A stretch of 64,000 nt of DNA from Ancylomarina euxina (GCF_003863355.1 NZ_QQWG01000004.1:124001-188000); one strand, 5' to 3'; positions 54,822 to 63,961 are shown, counted from the stretch's first letter. Notes: generated by a model not told the origin, from the letters alone. Numbers and translations: made by a program.

Positions 54822-55259
54822 TTATCTTTCCATCAAGCTGAGTCTTTCCTCTCTACGGAAGATGAGTTTGGCCGAAGGTGTTAGGCCTATCTCCAATTCG
54901 ATTTCCTCCAGATTGATTTGATCAATACTAATTTCATTCTTTATATCAGCAGCCTTGAATAAGCCAATCAGAATAAAATTTAGGAATTTGTTTTTCTTGG
55001 TTTTAAGCAGAATACTTTCACGTTCTTCTTTACCGATGAGCTTTATCTGTTTAAAGCGTGCAAATAAACGTGGCAGAAGTGCAATGTCCACATCCAGGCG
55101 GACAAGTATGAATCCTGCTTCTTCAATATCAGGTAAAGCCTCGTTTAAATTCTGTATACCATTCTTTAATTTATCCTTACCCGCACTCTTGATACTCGTC
55201 CATATTTCAGAACCCTTTTTCTTTGCATCCCCTAATAAATCATCCAGTCCATTTCCCAT
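54822..55259 (-). CDS. Hypothetical protein
   Basis: A 145-residue protein with no recognised domain. The first 45 residues (GLDDLLGDAKKKGSEIWTSIKSAG) are amphipathic helix, and the rest is mixed. No signal peptide. It begins a run of eleven minus-strand genes that reaches 63.6 kb. Confidence 0.6.
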   Translation of the reverse strand: MGNGLDDLLGDAKKKGSEIWTSIKSAGKDKLKNGIQNLNEALPDIEEAGFILVRLDVDIALLPRLFARFKQIKLIGKEERESILLKTKKNKFLNFILIGLFKAADIKNEISIDQINLEEIELEIGLTPSAKLIFRREERLSLMER

Positions 55260-55336
55260 AATTAGTTTACTTTATTTTGTTAATAACACGATACTTTCGA
55301 ACAAAGTTTCAACAACCATTAAGTTTGGTTTTTATT

Positions 55337-55522
55337 CTATCTTTTTATCACCTTCCTCTTTCTCTTCTGCATAAAATAAACAAACCAACTTACCATACAT
55401 ACCAGTAGAATTAACCCTAGAATAGGATTACCGTCTAATAATCTAGCTCTTTTTTCTGCTGTTATTAAACTCACAATTGCAATTATCGTCATTAATAAGG
55501 GGTGCCATAAATTTCCTTTCAT
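55337..55522 (-). CDS. Tiny two-helix membrane protein
   Basis: A 61-residue protein with two hydrophobic segments (about residues 8-24 and 33-52) and a basic tail. It lies between minus-strand genes with gaps of about 80 bp. Short length makes this tentative. Confidence 0.5.
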   Translation of the reverse strand: MKGNLWHPLLMTIIAIVSLITAEKRARLLDGNPILGLILLVCMVSWFVYFMQKRKRKVIKR

Positions 55523-55604
55523 AATTAAGTATACTTATTAGTTAATTTCACGCCGATGAGTGGTAAAGATTCTGATAAGTTCCTTTGTACTAAGCCTTGT
55601 TTTA

Positions 55605-56618
55605 TCAGTTAGAGTTTTGAATCACCTCAATGGCTTTTTCAAGGATTAAATCTTTACCCTCTTCCATTGATTTTTCCGTATTTGTAATAGCAATATCCGG
55701 AGCAATGCCCCGATCTTCAATTAGCTGATGCATGGCTGTTGTTGCCTGCCAGCTCGACACACGATATTTCCAACCGTTGGGTAATGAAAACTCCTTCGGA
55801 TTAGCTGTAGCCCCTCGTGTTGTATCACCAATGAGGGTCGTATTGGGCAATACCATCATCATACTAACAAAGCCTTCACCCGAGCTTACAACAAAACGGT
55901 TGGTTAAAACCGTGATGGGTTTATTAAAGGTAATCGGATTATCAGGAGTCAATCTACGTTCATACCATTCTCCAAAATCATCTCTCCCTGCTCCGTTTCT
56001 AACACGCACATAGCCATGAACAACATTTTTATGTGTCAGTCGGTTTACAAATTTCTTAGCAATGCCATCATTCCCCCCATTATTATCTCGGAGGTCAAGA
56101 ATTAAGCCATCTTTCGAGGGCAAATCCTCTAATACTGAATTCAGCGGATCAAAATCGCCTGTTGGGATTAGGTTTTTCACTCTCAGATAAGCAATATTGG
56201 TATTTTCAATATCACCAATGGTCAGCGTTGGGGTGTTGACACGAACGGATGTCATATACCTGTTTGCATTTGCCGGTGAATTTCGATCAAACAAATCGCT
56301 ATTCGAGTACCTGTGCGTTTTCGTATCGGTAATTAAGCGAACATGAATATCCTTAAGCGAAAAGATGATATCGGCGAGTAAGCTTTCAAATTCGGTAGAA
56401 GTCGTTTGCGGCTTTATTTTGCTCTTACTCTCATCGTAAACAGCATCCCAATCGACTTGTTTCAGGCTGAAGTAGGAATAGGTTTGATCAAAATTATTCC
56501 AAAACTGTTCAAAATTGCTTTCATATTCCGATTTAATAGTTGGCTCATCCTTTTCCTTTTGGCAACTAATAATGCCGATAAAAAGGAATACAATAAAGTA
56601 TTTGTAATATATTTTCAT
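55605..56618 (-). CDS. S41-family peptidase lipoprotein
   Basis: A 337-residue lipoprotein (lipobox IISC) with an S41 catalytic core. Landmarks are LPSKDGLILDLRDNNGGNDG, then NRFVVSSGEGFVSMM (nucleophile Ser within SSGEGF) and GDTTRGATANPKEF. The N-terminal 90 residues are a helical domain typical of Bacteroidota S41 proteins, and a PDZ-like part may be absent. It should cut exported proteins at their C-termini or act as a general periplasmic protease. Single-gene appearance, 83 bp upstream of the tiny membrane protein gene. Confidence 0.87.
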   Translation of the reverse strand: MKIYYKYFIVFLFIGIISCQKEKDEPTIKSEYESNFEQFWNNFDQTYSYFSLKQVDWDAVYDESKSKIKPQTTSTEFESLLADIIFSLKDIHVRLITDTKTHRYSNSDLFDRNSPANANRYMTSVRVNTPTLTIGDIENTNIAYLRVKNLIPTGDFDPLNSVLEDLPSKDGLILDLRDNNGGNDGIAKKFVNRLTHKNVVHGYVRVRNGAGRDDFGEWYERRLTPDNPITFNKPITVLTNRFVVSSGEGFVSMMMVLPNTTLIGDTTRGATANPKEFSLPNGWKYRVSSWQATTAMHQLIEDRGIAPDIAITNTEKSMEEGKDLILEKAIEVIQNSN

Positions 56619-56960
56619 CTTGGTTTAAGTGATTCTTTTTGTTAGCGTAAGATTATATTATGGGATAATCGTTTTAAGGAATTCGATACAATTCCGATTC
56701 GTTTTTGATATTTGTATGCTCAATCTCTTTTAATCTAAAATCCTTATACTTTGCTTGCAAATAGGGTCTCCTCTTTAAAATCGATTTTTCCAGATCGATT
56801 CTCACCTTTTTATTAAATAAGGTCTCGATTAGCTTTAATCTATTTTTTACAAATTATGGAATCATCTTAATGGCTTGCTGGTGTTTTACAATTGAGCTAA
56901 ACTTTCATTTTTTTTGTGAAAGCCCATATCAATTAAGCTTTTTATTAACGTCTCTTGATT
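56619..56960. other. Gap with 3'-flank repeat
   Basis: No gene. Contains the repeat at 56871-56907 and probably the promoter of the S41 gene. Confidence 0.4.
56871..56907. repeat. 3'-flank repeat, copy 2
   Basis: Begins TGGCTTGCTGGTGTTTT and matches 128-164 with about five mismatches. It lies about 55 bp downstream of the stop of the lipoprotein gene at 56961, the same side and distance as copy 1 has from its gene. Confidence 0.6.
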
Positions 56961-57557
56961 TTATGAGATAATGGTGTATCGTTTATAACGAGATTCTATT
57001 TGGCATGTATGCCATCCCTCAATTGTATATAACTTTCGAACTGCTGTTACTTTTATAACTTCATTTGCCTCAATTATTATCGATTCTATACTTATTAGGG
57101 TATTTACTGAATCTTTCTGAACATCTCTAAGTAATTGTATTGATGTATAATCATTATTAAATAAACAAGTACTCATGTTATAGTATGAATCATAGCTTAA
57201 AGCATATGTTGAATAAACTTTATTAGGATCATAAACCTCATCTCTGCGTACCTGGGACGACACCATAGGCCACATCTCCTCAAAATAATGATAGTCATTT
57301 TCTAAAATTCTAATGCCTAAGCGAGATTCCGAAAGCATAGGGTTTTCTGAAAGCAAATCAGTAGAAGCTCTTCCATCCATATTTAAATCAACGGCATGCT
57401 TAGAAATTGAAGAAATTAATTCATAATTCCCGTTAAACTTTTGGTATAGTTGCTCTAAATTTTCCTTTGATTCTTTCTTATTACAACTAATAAGAAAAAT
57501 CATACATACTGTCATTAATAATCCTGTTTTCAGAACAGGTTGGTTTTGTAAATTCAT
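56961..57557 (-). CDS. Hypothetical lipoprotein
   Basis: A 198-residue lipoprotein (signal with lipobox LISC, then NKKESKEN). The mature part has no family I recognise; it alternates helix and strand and contains a DLNMDGRASTDLL segment resembling a calcium loop. It is on the minus strand in the accessory-looking run. Confidence 0.68.
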   Translation of the reverse strand: MNLQNQPVLKTGLLMTVCMIFLISCNKKESKENLEQLYQKFNGNYELISSISKHAVDLNMDGRASTDLLSENPMLSESRLGIRILENDYHYFEEMWPMVSSQVRRDEVYDPNKVYSTYALSYDSYYNMSTCLFNNDYTSIQLLRDVQKDSVNTLISIESIIIEANEVIKVTAVRKLYTIEGWHTCQIESRYKRYTIIS

Positions 57558-57735
57558 TGTTTTATTTTTTCAATTGGTACTAACAGCCTTTCTAAACTTC
57601 ATCGACAATTAAAACAGATGTTCTATCCACCGGCCAGCGGGTGCAACCTCGATATATTTTATATTATTAAACTCATGTTCAATTTAGTACCATCCGCCCA
57701 ATAACCTATCTTTATTATGAGGGTTTCGTGCTTTA

Positions 57736-58218
57736 TCATGGCTCTTTTAACTCATTGGTAAATCTTAAAATTGCGTCATAGTCAATCTCGGATATACTCT
57801 TCATGACACCTGAAATATTCTTAACCAGGGCTCTTTCAAAAAAATTCATTTTATCTAAATGATATTCATAACCTAATAATGCAGTACTTGTTGCATGTTT
57901 TCGAAGATCTTCAGAAAAAGCATTCTCAAATTGCTCAATAGACTTTTCATCTTTTTCCATACAACATAGAAACAATCCCAATGGTTTTGTTAATAGAATG
58001 TTTTTGTGAGACTCACAGAGTTTTTTTGTTTTTTTATGCACAGATGCCATATGAACTGAGCCCCCAATTATTATCCTGTCAAAAGTCTCAAAATCCTTAA
58101 TCTTTTCTTCGTTAAGATTTATCAATTGAGTTTCATTTGGATGAAGCTTATCGGCAATTATCCTTGCTACTTTCTCAGTAGTTCCATGTTTAGATATGTA
58201 TATGATTCCCGTTTTCAT
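57736..58218 (-). CDS. Flavodoxin-domain protein (HemG-like)
   Basis: About 160 residues from the ATG at 58218 (MKTGIIYISKHG). The FMN-binding loop is YISKHGTTEKVA, and RIIIGGSVHMASVHKKTKK together with FLCCMEKDE match menaquinone-dependent protoporphyrinogen oxidase (HemG)-like flavodoxins. That function, oxidation of protoporphyrinogen IX with FMN, fits the family, but general flavodoxin use is also possible. It follows the M50-like gene with a 70-bp gap. Confidence 0.82.
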   Translation of the reverse strand: MKTGIIYISKHGTTEKVARIIADKLHPNETQLINLNEEKIKDFETFDRIIIGGSVHMASVHKKTKKLCESHKNILLTKPLGLFLCCMEKDEKSIEQFENAFSEDLRKHATSTALLGYEYHLDKMNFFERALVKNISGVMKSISEIDYDAILRFTNELKEP

Positions 58219-58288
58219 TTCTTTCTGCATGATACTCTATGTTATATTATAATGCGACTTTGCGCCTTAACCAGGCATTTTATTATAT

Positions 58289-59113
58289 TTAAATCAAAAG
58301 GAGTAGAATTACAATAAGGATTGAAACGTATCCAATTAGCTTCTTTTTGTTATAATGTTTTCTCCTCTGGGTTTCTATACTTGATATGATAGCATTCCCC
58401 ACATTAAAACCTGGAAGGGGTAAAAGATTCAAGATCCCCAAAAGAATTAGAGTAAACGCTAAAGACAGGGCTTGACCATGGCTATTGGCAGGATTTGCCA
58501 TTCTTAAAAAGCCACCAACCTGCTGTATATGTGACGGACTTGGGTTTACAAAAACGATAGCTTGATACCATAGCATTTTAAATCGAGCCAAAACATCAGA
58601 AAAATTATAATTTTCATAGGTTATTTTAACACTGTTCGTGTTATTCGTTGATTTCATTATGGGTTTAATAAAATCCATACTCACACTCTTGAGAATATCG
58701 CCTTTAGCTTTTGCATCTAAAATGTTGATACTCTCTATCCCATTCACGTCAACACACACCTCTGATTTCCCATACTCCACTAGAATCGTTTCAATAATGT
58801 CTGATACTTTGTATACAGCTTTATCATTTATGCTAGCGATTTTCATTCCGTCTTGAAATCCTAATTTCTCCATGACCGAATTAAATTCTAAGCCATAAAT
58901 GGCATTCTTATTCTCAACAAATCCTTTCTTTGTTGTAAATGTGGAAATAGAAATTAAAACAAAGGCTAAACTTAAGCCTACAAAAAGTCCCGACAGTTTG
59001 AATAATGGAATTTTCCAACTGAATTGCTCCCTCAGGATTTCATAATCTTGCTTTAAAATCCACTTTGGGGCTAGTCCAGCCAAGACATATATTAAAATTG
59101 CTACTAATATCAT
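58289..59113 (-). CDS. Degenerate M50 (site-2-protease)-like membrane protein
   Basis: A 274-residue membrane protein. The C-terminal part contains SLAFTLILLGILNLLPLPGFNVGN, which has the NLLPLP motif of the M50 family, but the following LDG is replaced by NVGN, so a metal-binding Asp is missing. The N-terminal HExxH is absent too, since residues 1-60 hold only a hydrophobic segment and a polar stretch. A PDZ-like region (about residues 70-140, LGFQDGMKIASINDKAV) lies between. It is either a non-catalytic relative or a truncated copy. The frame itself is clean. Confidence 0.78.
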   Translation of the reverse strand: MILVAILIYVLAGLAPKWILKQDYEILREQFSWKIPLFKLSGLFVGLSLAFVLISISTFTTKKGFVENKNAIYGLEFNSVMEKLGFQDGMKIASINDKAVYKVSDIIETILVEYGKSEVCVDVNGIESINILDAKAKGDILKSVSMDFIKPIMKSTNNTNSVKITYENYNFSDVLARFKMLWYQAIVFVNPSPSHIQQVGGFLRMANPANSHGQALSLAFTLILLGILNLLPLPGFNVGNAIISSIETQRRKHYNKKKLIGYVSILIVILLLLI

Positions 59114-59294
59114 TGGTTTATTATTTATAATTCTGCTCTTTCAGAAACCGACTCTCTTTTATTATAGATTTTGCAACGGTTCATAGGTAATTTAATACCT
59201 CTCCCCCTTGCTAGCTTGCAAAACGAAGTTCGACGAAATTAATCCTGCAATGCTATAGTCTCTATAGAAAGGCAATACACCCTATCAAAGGAAG

Positions 59295-59330
59295 CCCAGC
59301 GATGTTAATCGCTTACCATCGAGGGCTCTT
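59295..59330. repeat. 3' element, copy 1 (rsgA side)
   Basis: CAGCGATGTTAATCGCTTACCA and following bases resemble 60648-60686 (CAGCGAAGTTAATCACGTACCA). Its centre is a small hairpin (AGCGAT-GTTA-ATCGCT). It lies about 42 bp downstream of the rsgA stop. Confidence 0.5.
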
Positions 59331-59371
59331 AATCTAAATTCAGTCCTGTTTTTTTAGTTATATGATTGTAC

Positions 59372-60439
59372 TCAGTTCTTCTTATTTTTTTTGCCTTTTT
59401 TATAGTTCTTAATCATCTTACCAAAATCTTTATCTTTTTTACGCCTTTCGGCAACAGTCGATTCAAAGTGCTCTTTTTCACGTTCCATTCTCAAGTAGTT
59501 TTCGTAGGACAAGCTATCTATCTCCCCACTTTCGAGGGCTGCCACAAGCACACAGCCGGTTTCAGTTGTATGCGTACAGTCCTTAAACTTGCATCGCTTT
59601 GATAAGGCGACTATGGTTTCAAATGTAATTTCTAAGCCACTGGCCGAATCGGCAATTCCAACTTCTCGCATTCCAGGATTATCAATTATAATCCCACCAT
59701 TTTCCAGGATATGCATCTCCCGATGACTGGTAATATGTCTGCCTCTGTTTGAGCTTTCACTTATGGCAGCTGTCCGCATCAAGTCTTTTCCCAAAAGATG
59801 ATTCAAGAGGGTCGATTTCCCGACTCCTGATGAGCCCAGCAGACAATAGGTTTTAGCTTTCTCTATAATCTGTTTCAGTTCTTCAATCCCTTTATGAGAT
59901 TCATTACTGATTGCCAATATGGGCGCTGAATGTACCCGTTCGTGAAGGCTGCTAATCATCTTTGTTAATTCGGCCTCGCTTACCAGGTCTATTTTATTGA
60001 GAATGACAATTGGTTTGACCTTTGACGTGTTGCAAATGGTCAAGTATCTTTCTATTCTGTTAATACTAAAATCACGGTCGACAGCCTGTACAATAAAGGC
60101 GTAATCAATATTGCTTGCTATAATTTGTTTCTCCCCTTGCTTACCAACGGATTGTCGTTCAATGATGGTCTGTCTTGGAAAAACGGCATGAATAAGCACT
60201 TTATCCTCATCGTACTCCGAAATTGCCACCCAATCGCCAACAGCAGGAAAATCAGACCTCTTACTTGCCGAAAAACGCAGGTTTCCAATAATTTCACCAT
60301 CGTATTCTTTTTCAGTTGTTTTCACAATGTATCTTTCCTTATGCTCGGAAATTACTCTTCCCACACCAAACGAATCAAGATTTTGATCTTTTCGGTAGTT
60401 TTCCAATTCTGTATGATAGCCTAAATCTTCAAGTCTCAT
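59372..60439 (-). CDS. rsgA: Ribosome small-subunit GTPase RsgA-like
   Basis: A 355-residue circularly permuted GTPase. The N-terminal OB-fold (about residues 20-85) precedes the G domain with NKIDLV (G4, here before the P-loop), GSSGVGKSTLL (P-loop) and a C-terminal zinc knuckle CKFKDCTHTTETGC (C-x4-C-x-H-x5-C). RsgA matures the 30S subunit. It is longer than the roughly 310-residue form usual in Bacteroidota, so it may be a second, accessory copy, an inference. It lies in the minus-strand accessory-looking run. Confidence 0.92.
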   Translation of the reverse strand: MRLEDLGYHTELENYRKDQNLDSFGVGRVISEHKERYIVKTTEKEYDGEIIGNLRFSASKRSDFPAVGDWVAISEYDEDKVLIHAVFPRQTIIERQSVGKQGEKQIIASNIDYAFIVQAVDRDFSINRIERYLTICNTSKVKPIVILNKIDLVSEAELTKMISSLHERVHSAPILAISNESHKGIEELKQIIEKAKTYCLLGSSGVGKSTLLNHLLGKDLMRTAAISESSNRGRHITSHREMHILENGGIIIDNPGMREVGIADSASGLEITFETIVALSKRCKFKDCTHTTETGCVLVAALESGEIDSLSYENYLRMEREKEHFESTVAERRKKDKDFGKMIKNYKKGKKNKKN

Positions 60440-60647
60440 TTCTTATCTCCTCTTTTAGGGTTGGGCTAAGGCCATATAGGCTTTTAAACCTGCATTGAGC
60501 CAAATCGTTTGTTCACATCTTCCTTGCTTTAACTATAATACAGATGAGGAATCTGTTCACCGTATTGTTAATACTTTAAATATCTTAATTTAACTTTCCT
60601 ATAACGGCTTTGCAAACATGTGGCGACTAAAAAAATACTTTACCACC

Positions 60648-60686
60648 CACCAGCGAAGTTAATCACGTACCAGCGGGGGGCCTTAT
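60648..60686. repeat. 3' element, copy 2
   Basis: CAGCGAAGTTAATCACGTACCA matches the element at 59295-59330. It overlaps the 3' end of the gene that stops at 60683. Upstream of it, ATAACGGCTTTGC...GTGGCGACTAA also looks like a structured flank. Confidence 0.5.
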
Positions 60687-60919
60687 TCTTTTAATAAAAC
60701 CGATTTAAAGCTTCTAACTGTCAAAGCCAACAAAACAATCGTCCCTAAAATTTTAAGCAAACGCCCAAACATTTCACCAGTAGATCTACCAAAGGCAAAT
60801 GCTGAATTGTAATTGGGATAATTGTCGATTAGTGAATAAATAATTGAGAGAATAAATAGTGCGAACACCACATTTACTAGTCTTGAAATCCTATTGTTTG
60901 TTTCTTTTGATCGATTCAT
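60683..60919 (-). CDS. Small two-helix membrane protein
   Basis: A 78-residue protein with two hydrophobic segments (about residues 15-33 and 52-70) and no recognised family. The 3' end overlaps a repeated element. Confidence 0.58.
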   Translation of the reverse strand: MNRSKETNNRISRLVNVVFALFILSIIYSLIDNYPNYNSAFAFGRSTGEMFGRLLKILGTIVLLALTVRSFKSVLLKE

Positions 60920-61016
60920 GCTTTAAAGTTTTAATATTTTATTTGATTGATTTTTTGCGTATGATGCCTGACTTTCGTGTATATGAAACCTTTGGCAGTT
61001 CCCGCCACACAAACAC

Positions 61017-61661
61017 TTAGTTGTTATGGGCGATCTTCCCTTTTCTATTCATCCATATTTTCATCGTAAAACCAAAACCCAAGCCACCTATAAGCCAGAT
61101 AGGGATTCCTATCAACATACTTTTCTGTGTGACTTGCTCTTGCATCATAAGTGGAAATATAAAAACCATGATCAAGTACATGAATAAGCCCCAGACTAAG
61201 CCCATCTTCAACCAATTCCTTGTTGTCATTTTTGGTGTCTCTAGTTCCATATTTAAATTCTTATACCTCTCTGGTTGTCTATCTAACCAGTTCTTCTCTA
61301 GAGATTTTCTAAACCAACCCCAAATCGGGAAAGTAATGATCAAAACAATTAATGAGGTCAAATTCCTCTGTACAGGAATTATTTTGGTACACTTATCACA
61401 ATAGAATCCAAACCAGTTTTTTATAGCTGTCTTGTTTTGAGCAGAATATTTCAATCCTGAATGTCGTTCTCCACAGTGAGGACATGGTATTAATGAACGT
61501 TGCATGAAAGGTTTATCCCCTTCCCGCTCAATCAACATCACTTTGGGAATTGTTTGTCCCAAAATCAATTCATTAATCATTAATCCCGGATTAATAATCC
61601 AATGTAAAATCACGGGGCTTTTCCAATCCCAAATTTTATATTTTTCCTTATCGTATATCAT
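61017..61661 (-). CDS. Zinc-ribbon membrane protein
   Basis: About 214 residues from the ATG at 61661. Near residue 60 there is a four-cysteine zinc ribbon (CPHCG...YCDKC), followed by three or four hydrophobic segments (about residues 100-120, 150-175 and 185-205). I do not recognise the family; a regulatory or metal-sensing role is possible. It lies between the beta-lactamase-family gene and a small membrane protein gene, all on the minus strand. Confidence 0.68.
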   Translation of the reverse strand: MIYDKEKYKIWDWKSPVILHWIINPGLMINELILGQTIPKVMLIEREGDKPFMQRSLIPCPHCGERHSGLKYSAQNKTAIKNWFGFYCDKCTKIIPVQRNLTSLIVLIITFPIWGWFRKSLEKNWLDRQPERYKNLNMELETPKMTTRNWLKMGLVWGLFMYLIMVFIFPLMMQEQVTQKSMLIGIPIWLIGGLGFGFTMKIWMNRKGKIAHNN

Positions 61662-61745
61662 TCTACTCTCTTTTTGTTTTTTCCTGACTAAATAGATTAT
61701 GCGAAACAAACAGGCCGACTAATAGCAGGATGGTAATTTTACTCT

Positions 61746-62864
61746 TCATATTTTATTTGTTGTATTATTCTTCACAATTGTTTGTAATATTTTTGGTATT
61801 ATTGGGGCAATATCCTTTTCTTTCCAATGCTGACTATAATTTGTAGAAATAGTAGTTTTTATTTTTGGAAAATATGCCACTTGAGTGCCCCAAAATCCTG
61901 AGTGTGTATAGCCTTTCATTCCATTAACTTCAATTTGCCAAATCCCCATCCTGTAATCTAGCCCCTGCTTTTTTTTATATTTTACATGAGTGAGCATTGT
62001 GTCTAGTGTTGCTTTATTATGGAATATTTTATGCTGAAACAAGCTTTGATAAAAGAGACTTAGATCAGAAGTTGTTGAAAGCAATCCACCGCCTCCATAG
62101 TAATCTAACGATGGATGAAAATTGTATGTGTCAGCATTTTCAAGATATTGATGAATTCGTTTTCCTGTATAATCTCCATTAAAATCTTCCATGTATGTAT
62201 CTTTGATGCCATTTTTTTTAAGTTGTAATTGTTCTAATATGGCATCGCCCATAGATTCACCAGTGATTTTCTCGATGATTTCACCTAAAAGAATGTATCC
62301 CGTGTCGGAATAACTGAATTGTTCGCCAATAGCACCGATAGGTTTAGCGTATAATATAAGATCATTTAGTTGTTCGGTTCGTGTCCACTCATGACGTTTT
62401 TTCATAAATTCAATCTTGAATTTATACGAATTTGTATGTTCAGCAAGTCCACTAGAATGGGTTAATAAGTGTTTTATAAAAATGTTATCTACATCGTATC
62501 CTCCCGTTTTTAAAATATTAATATGCATGTCCGAAATATACTTTGTTATTGGGTCATCAAGATTAAGTCTTTCGTCTTCCCACAATCGCAGAATTGTTGC
62601 AGCAACAAATGTTTTGGTTACACTTGCGATACGGAAAGTTTGATTTGGGAGTAATTTCTTTTCTGTCTTCTCTTCTGAAAACCCAGCTGCACCATTCCAA
62701 CAAATATTTTTAGTCGGAGAAGTTACGTTTACTATAACTCCAGGATTGTTTTCTGATATTTCATCATATAAACATTTCTGAAGCAGGGAGTTGTAATCAT
62801 CTTGTCTGTTACAGCAACTATAATTCAACAACATTATAATTGAAATAATAAATTGAAATTTCAT
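61746..62864 (-). CDS. Beta-lactamase-family serine hydrolase
   Basis: About 372 residues from the ATG at 62864, a lipoprotein-like signal ending NYSCC. The class C/penicillin-binding fold has SVTK (SxxK motif, about residue 72), YSDTGY (YxN-type motif) and HSGFWG in place of the KTG motif, as in many class C-like esterases. It could hydrolyse peptidoglycan peptides, esters or beta-lactams; family members are mostly not resistance enzymes. Its length and lipoprotein signal fit Bacteroidota members. Confidence 0.86.
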   Translation of the reverse strand: MKFQFIISIIMLLNYSCCNRQDDYNSLLQKCLYDEISENNPGVIVNVTSPTKNICWNGAAGFSEEKTEKKLLPNQTFRIASVTKTFVAATILRLWEDERLNLDDPITKYISDMHINILKTGGYDVDNIFIKHLLTHSSGLAEHTNSYKFKIEFMKKRHEWTRTEQLNDLILYAKPIGAIGEQFSYSDTGYILLGEIIEKITGESMGDAILEQLQLKKNGIKDTYMEDFNGDYTGKRIHQYLENADTYNFHPSLDYYGGGGLLSTTSDLSLFYQSLFQHKIFHNKATLDTMLTHVKYKKKQGLDYRMGIWQIEVNGMKGYTHSGFWGTQVAYFPKIKTTISTNYSQHWKEKDIAPIIPKILQTIVKNNTTNKI

Positions 62865-62973
62865 TGTAAAATAAGTGATTTTCATTTGTATATCGTTTAA
62901 TGTTATTTTTTTGTATTTATGTTCTTCTAATTATTAATAGCTTTTGTGTTGATTAGTTTTACTGAAACGCAAC

Positions 62974-63005
62974 GGATGTGTAAGATCCATATTGATGTTA
63001 TTTCT
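62974..63005. repeat. 3' element X at the HD gene end
   Basis: Read on the minus strand it starts AGAAATAACATCAATA, matching the element at 1103-1136. It overlaps the stop region of the HD-hydrolase gene. In copy Y the inner palindrome is intact, while here it is eroded. Confidence 0.5.
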
Positions 63006-63588
63006 CTAAAATGCCTTTTTCAACACTATCATCAATAAGTTTTTCAGCATAATTCCATAATTCTTTCGAACCATTTTTTATTACTTTTTTCTTTTCGTAT
63101 ACAGTTTGATATTTAACGCCAAATTCTTTCCACGTCCCACCATTATTTGAAGTATTCTGCAATAAAGGTTCAAGTCTATCCATTGATTTTGCAAATTTCG
63201 CCTCATTAGAAATACCATCTTCAAATTCAGTCCAAATTTCCATAAATTCGGCAGCCTGCTTCTTGGGTAGAATGCCGAAAATCCGTTTGGCAGATTTCAT
63301 TTCCTCCTCAGTATTTTCATGATTTTTATTTTGGTCGTAAATAAAGGTGTCACCAGCATCTATTTCGACGATATCATGAATTAAAACCATTTTTATAACT
63401 TTTAGCAAATCAATCTTCACATCAGAATATTCGCTTAAAACAATTGCCATCATCGCTAAATGCCAACTATGTTCAGCATCATTTTCATTTCTGTCGCTAT
63501 CAAACAATTTTGTTCGTCTCTGAATGTATTTGATTTTATCAATTTCTTTAATAAACTCTATTTGCTTTATTAAACTATCGCTTATCAT
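62998..63588 (-). CDS. HD-domain hydrolase (YfbR/HDDC2-like)
   Basis: A 196-residue HD-superfamily protein. The metal motif is in EHSWHLAMMA (His), IHDIVEIDAGD (HD pair) and a later Asp (SMDRLEPLLQ). The pattern matches the YfbR/HDDC2 branch of 5'-deoxynucleotidases, acting on deoxynucleoside monophosphates. It is the last complete gene of the minus-strand run. Confidence 0.88.
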   Translation of the reverse strand: MISDSLIKQIEFIKEIDKIKYIQRRTKLFDSDRNENDAEHSWHLAMMAIVLSEYSDVKIDLLKVIKMVLIHDIVEIDAGDTFIYDQNKNHENTEEEMKSAKRIFGILPKKQAAEFMEIWTEFEDGISNEAKFAKSMDRLEPLLQNTSNNGGTWKEFGVKYQTVYEKKKVIKNGSKELWNYAEKLIDDSVEKGILEK

Positions 63589-63690
63589 TTTAATTTACGG
63601 TTTTATTTATATTGTTGCCAAAGGTGCGTTTGCGCCTGCAACAGGCATATTACGTATGACACATTGTTGGCGGCTCGTGCTTTATTTCTT
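63589..63690. other. Spacer after the HD gene
   Basis: Contains GGTGCGTTTGCGCCTGCA with an eroded inverted repeat and TTGTTGGCGGCTCGTGC, of the kind seen next to several genes in this run. No gene. Confidence 0.4.
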
Positions 63691-63789
63691 CTAATTATTA
63701 TCTGGTTTAACTATTGTAATTCCTTCAAAAAAGTAATCTACAATATATTTATCAAACCAATCGAAGAATGGTAATTCTAGAATAAATAC
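63691..63789 (-). pseudogene. 3' end of a gene cut off by a repeat element
   Basis: On the minus strand a clean coding-like tail ends in a TAG at 63691 (reads FDWFDKYIVDYFFEG, then ITIVKPDNN). Upstream it meets the hairpin-headed element copy C, and a stop lies just before that region, with only a GTG start at 63828 inside the element. It looks like the 3' end of a gene truncated by the element. Identity of the gene is unknown. Confidence 0.45.
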
Positions 63790-63929
63790 TATTGTTATCG
63801 TTCCAATATGGCAGGATAAGAACAGCACTTAATAAGAGTCACTAAATTAAATATTATTCGAACTAAACAGTATATCGAGTGCAAGTAAAACTATAAGTAA
63901 GTATAAAATAGAATCACTCTTCGTAATAG
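63790..63929. repeat. Hairpin-headed repeat element, copy C
   Basis: Aligns with 1156-1293, including CCAATATGG...GGATAAGAACA at the hairpin and AAACAGTAT...CAAGTAAAAC...AAAATAGAATCACTCTT in the tail. The hairpin is imperfect. It is at the far end of the window from copy A. Confidence 0.6.
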
Positions 63930-63961
63930 AAACCTTAATGTCAAACTTAAAAGTGGCATAA

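Noticed and set aside
54822-63588. Classic integron cassette array
   Set aside because: No integrase in the window and the 3' elements do not carry a strict GTTRRRY core; only a weaker, cassette-like claim is kept as a finding.
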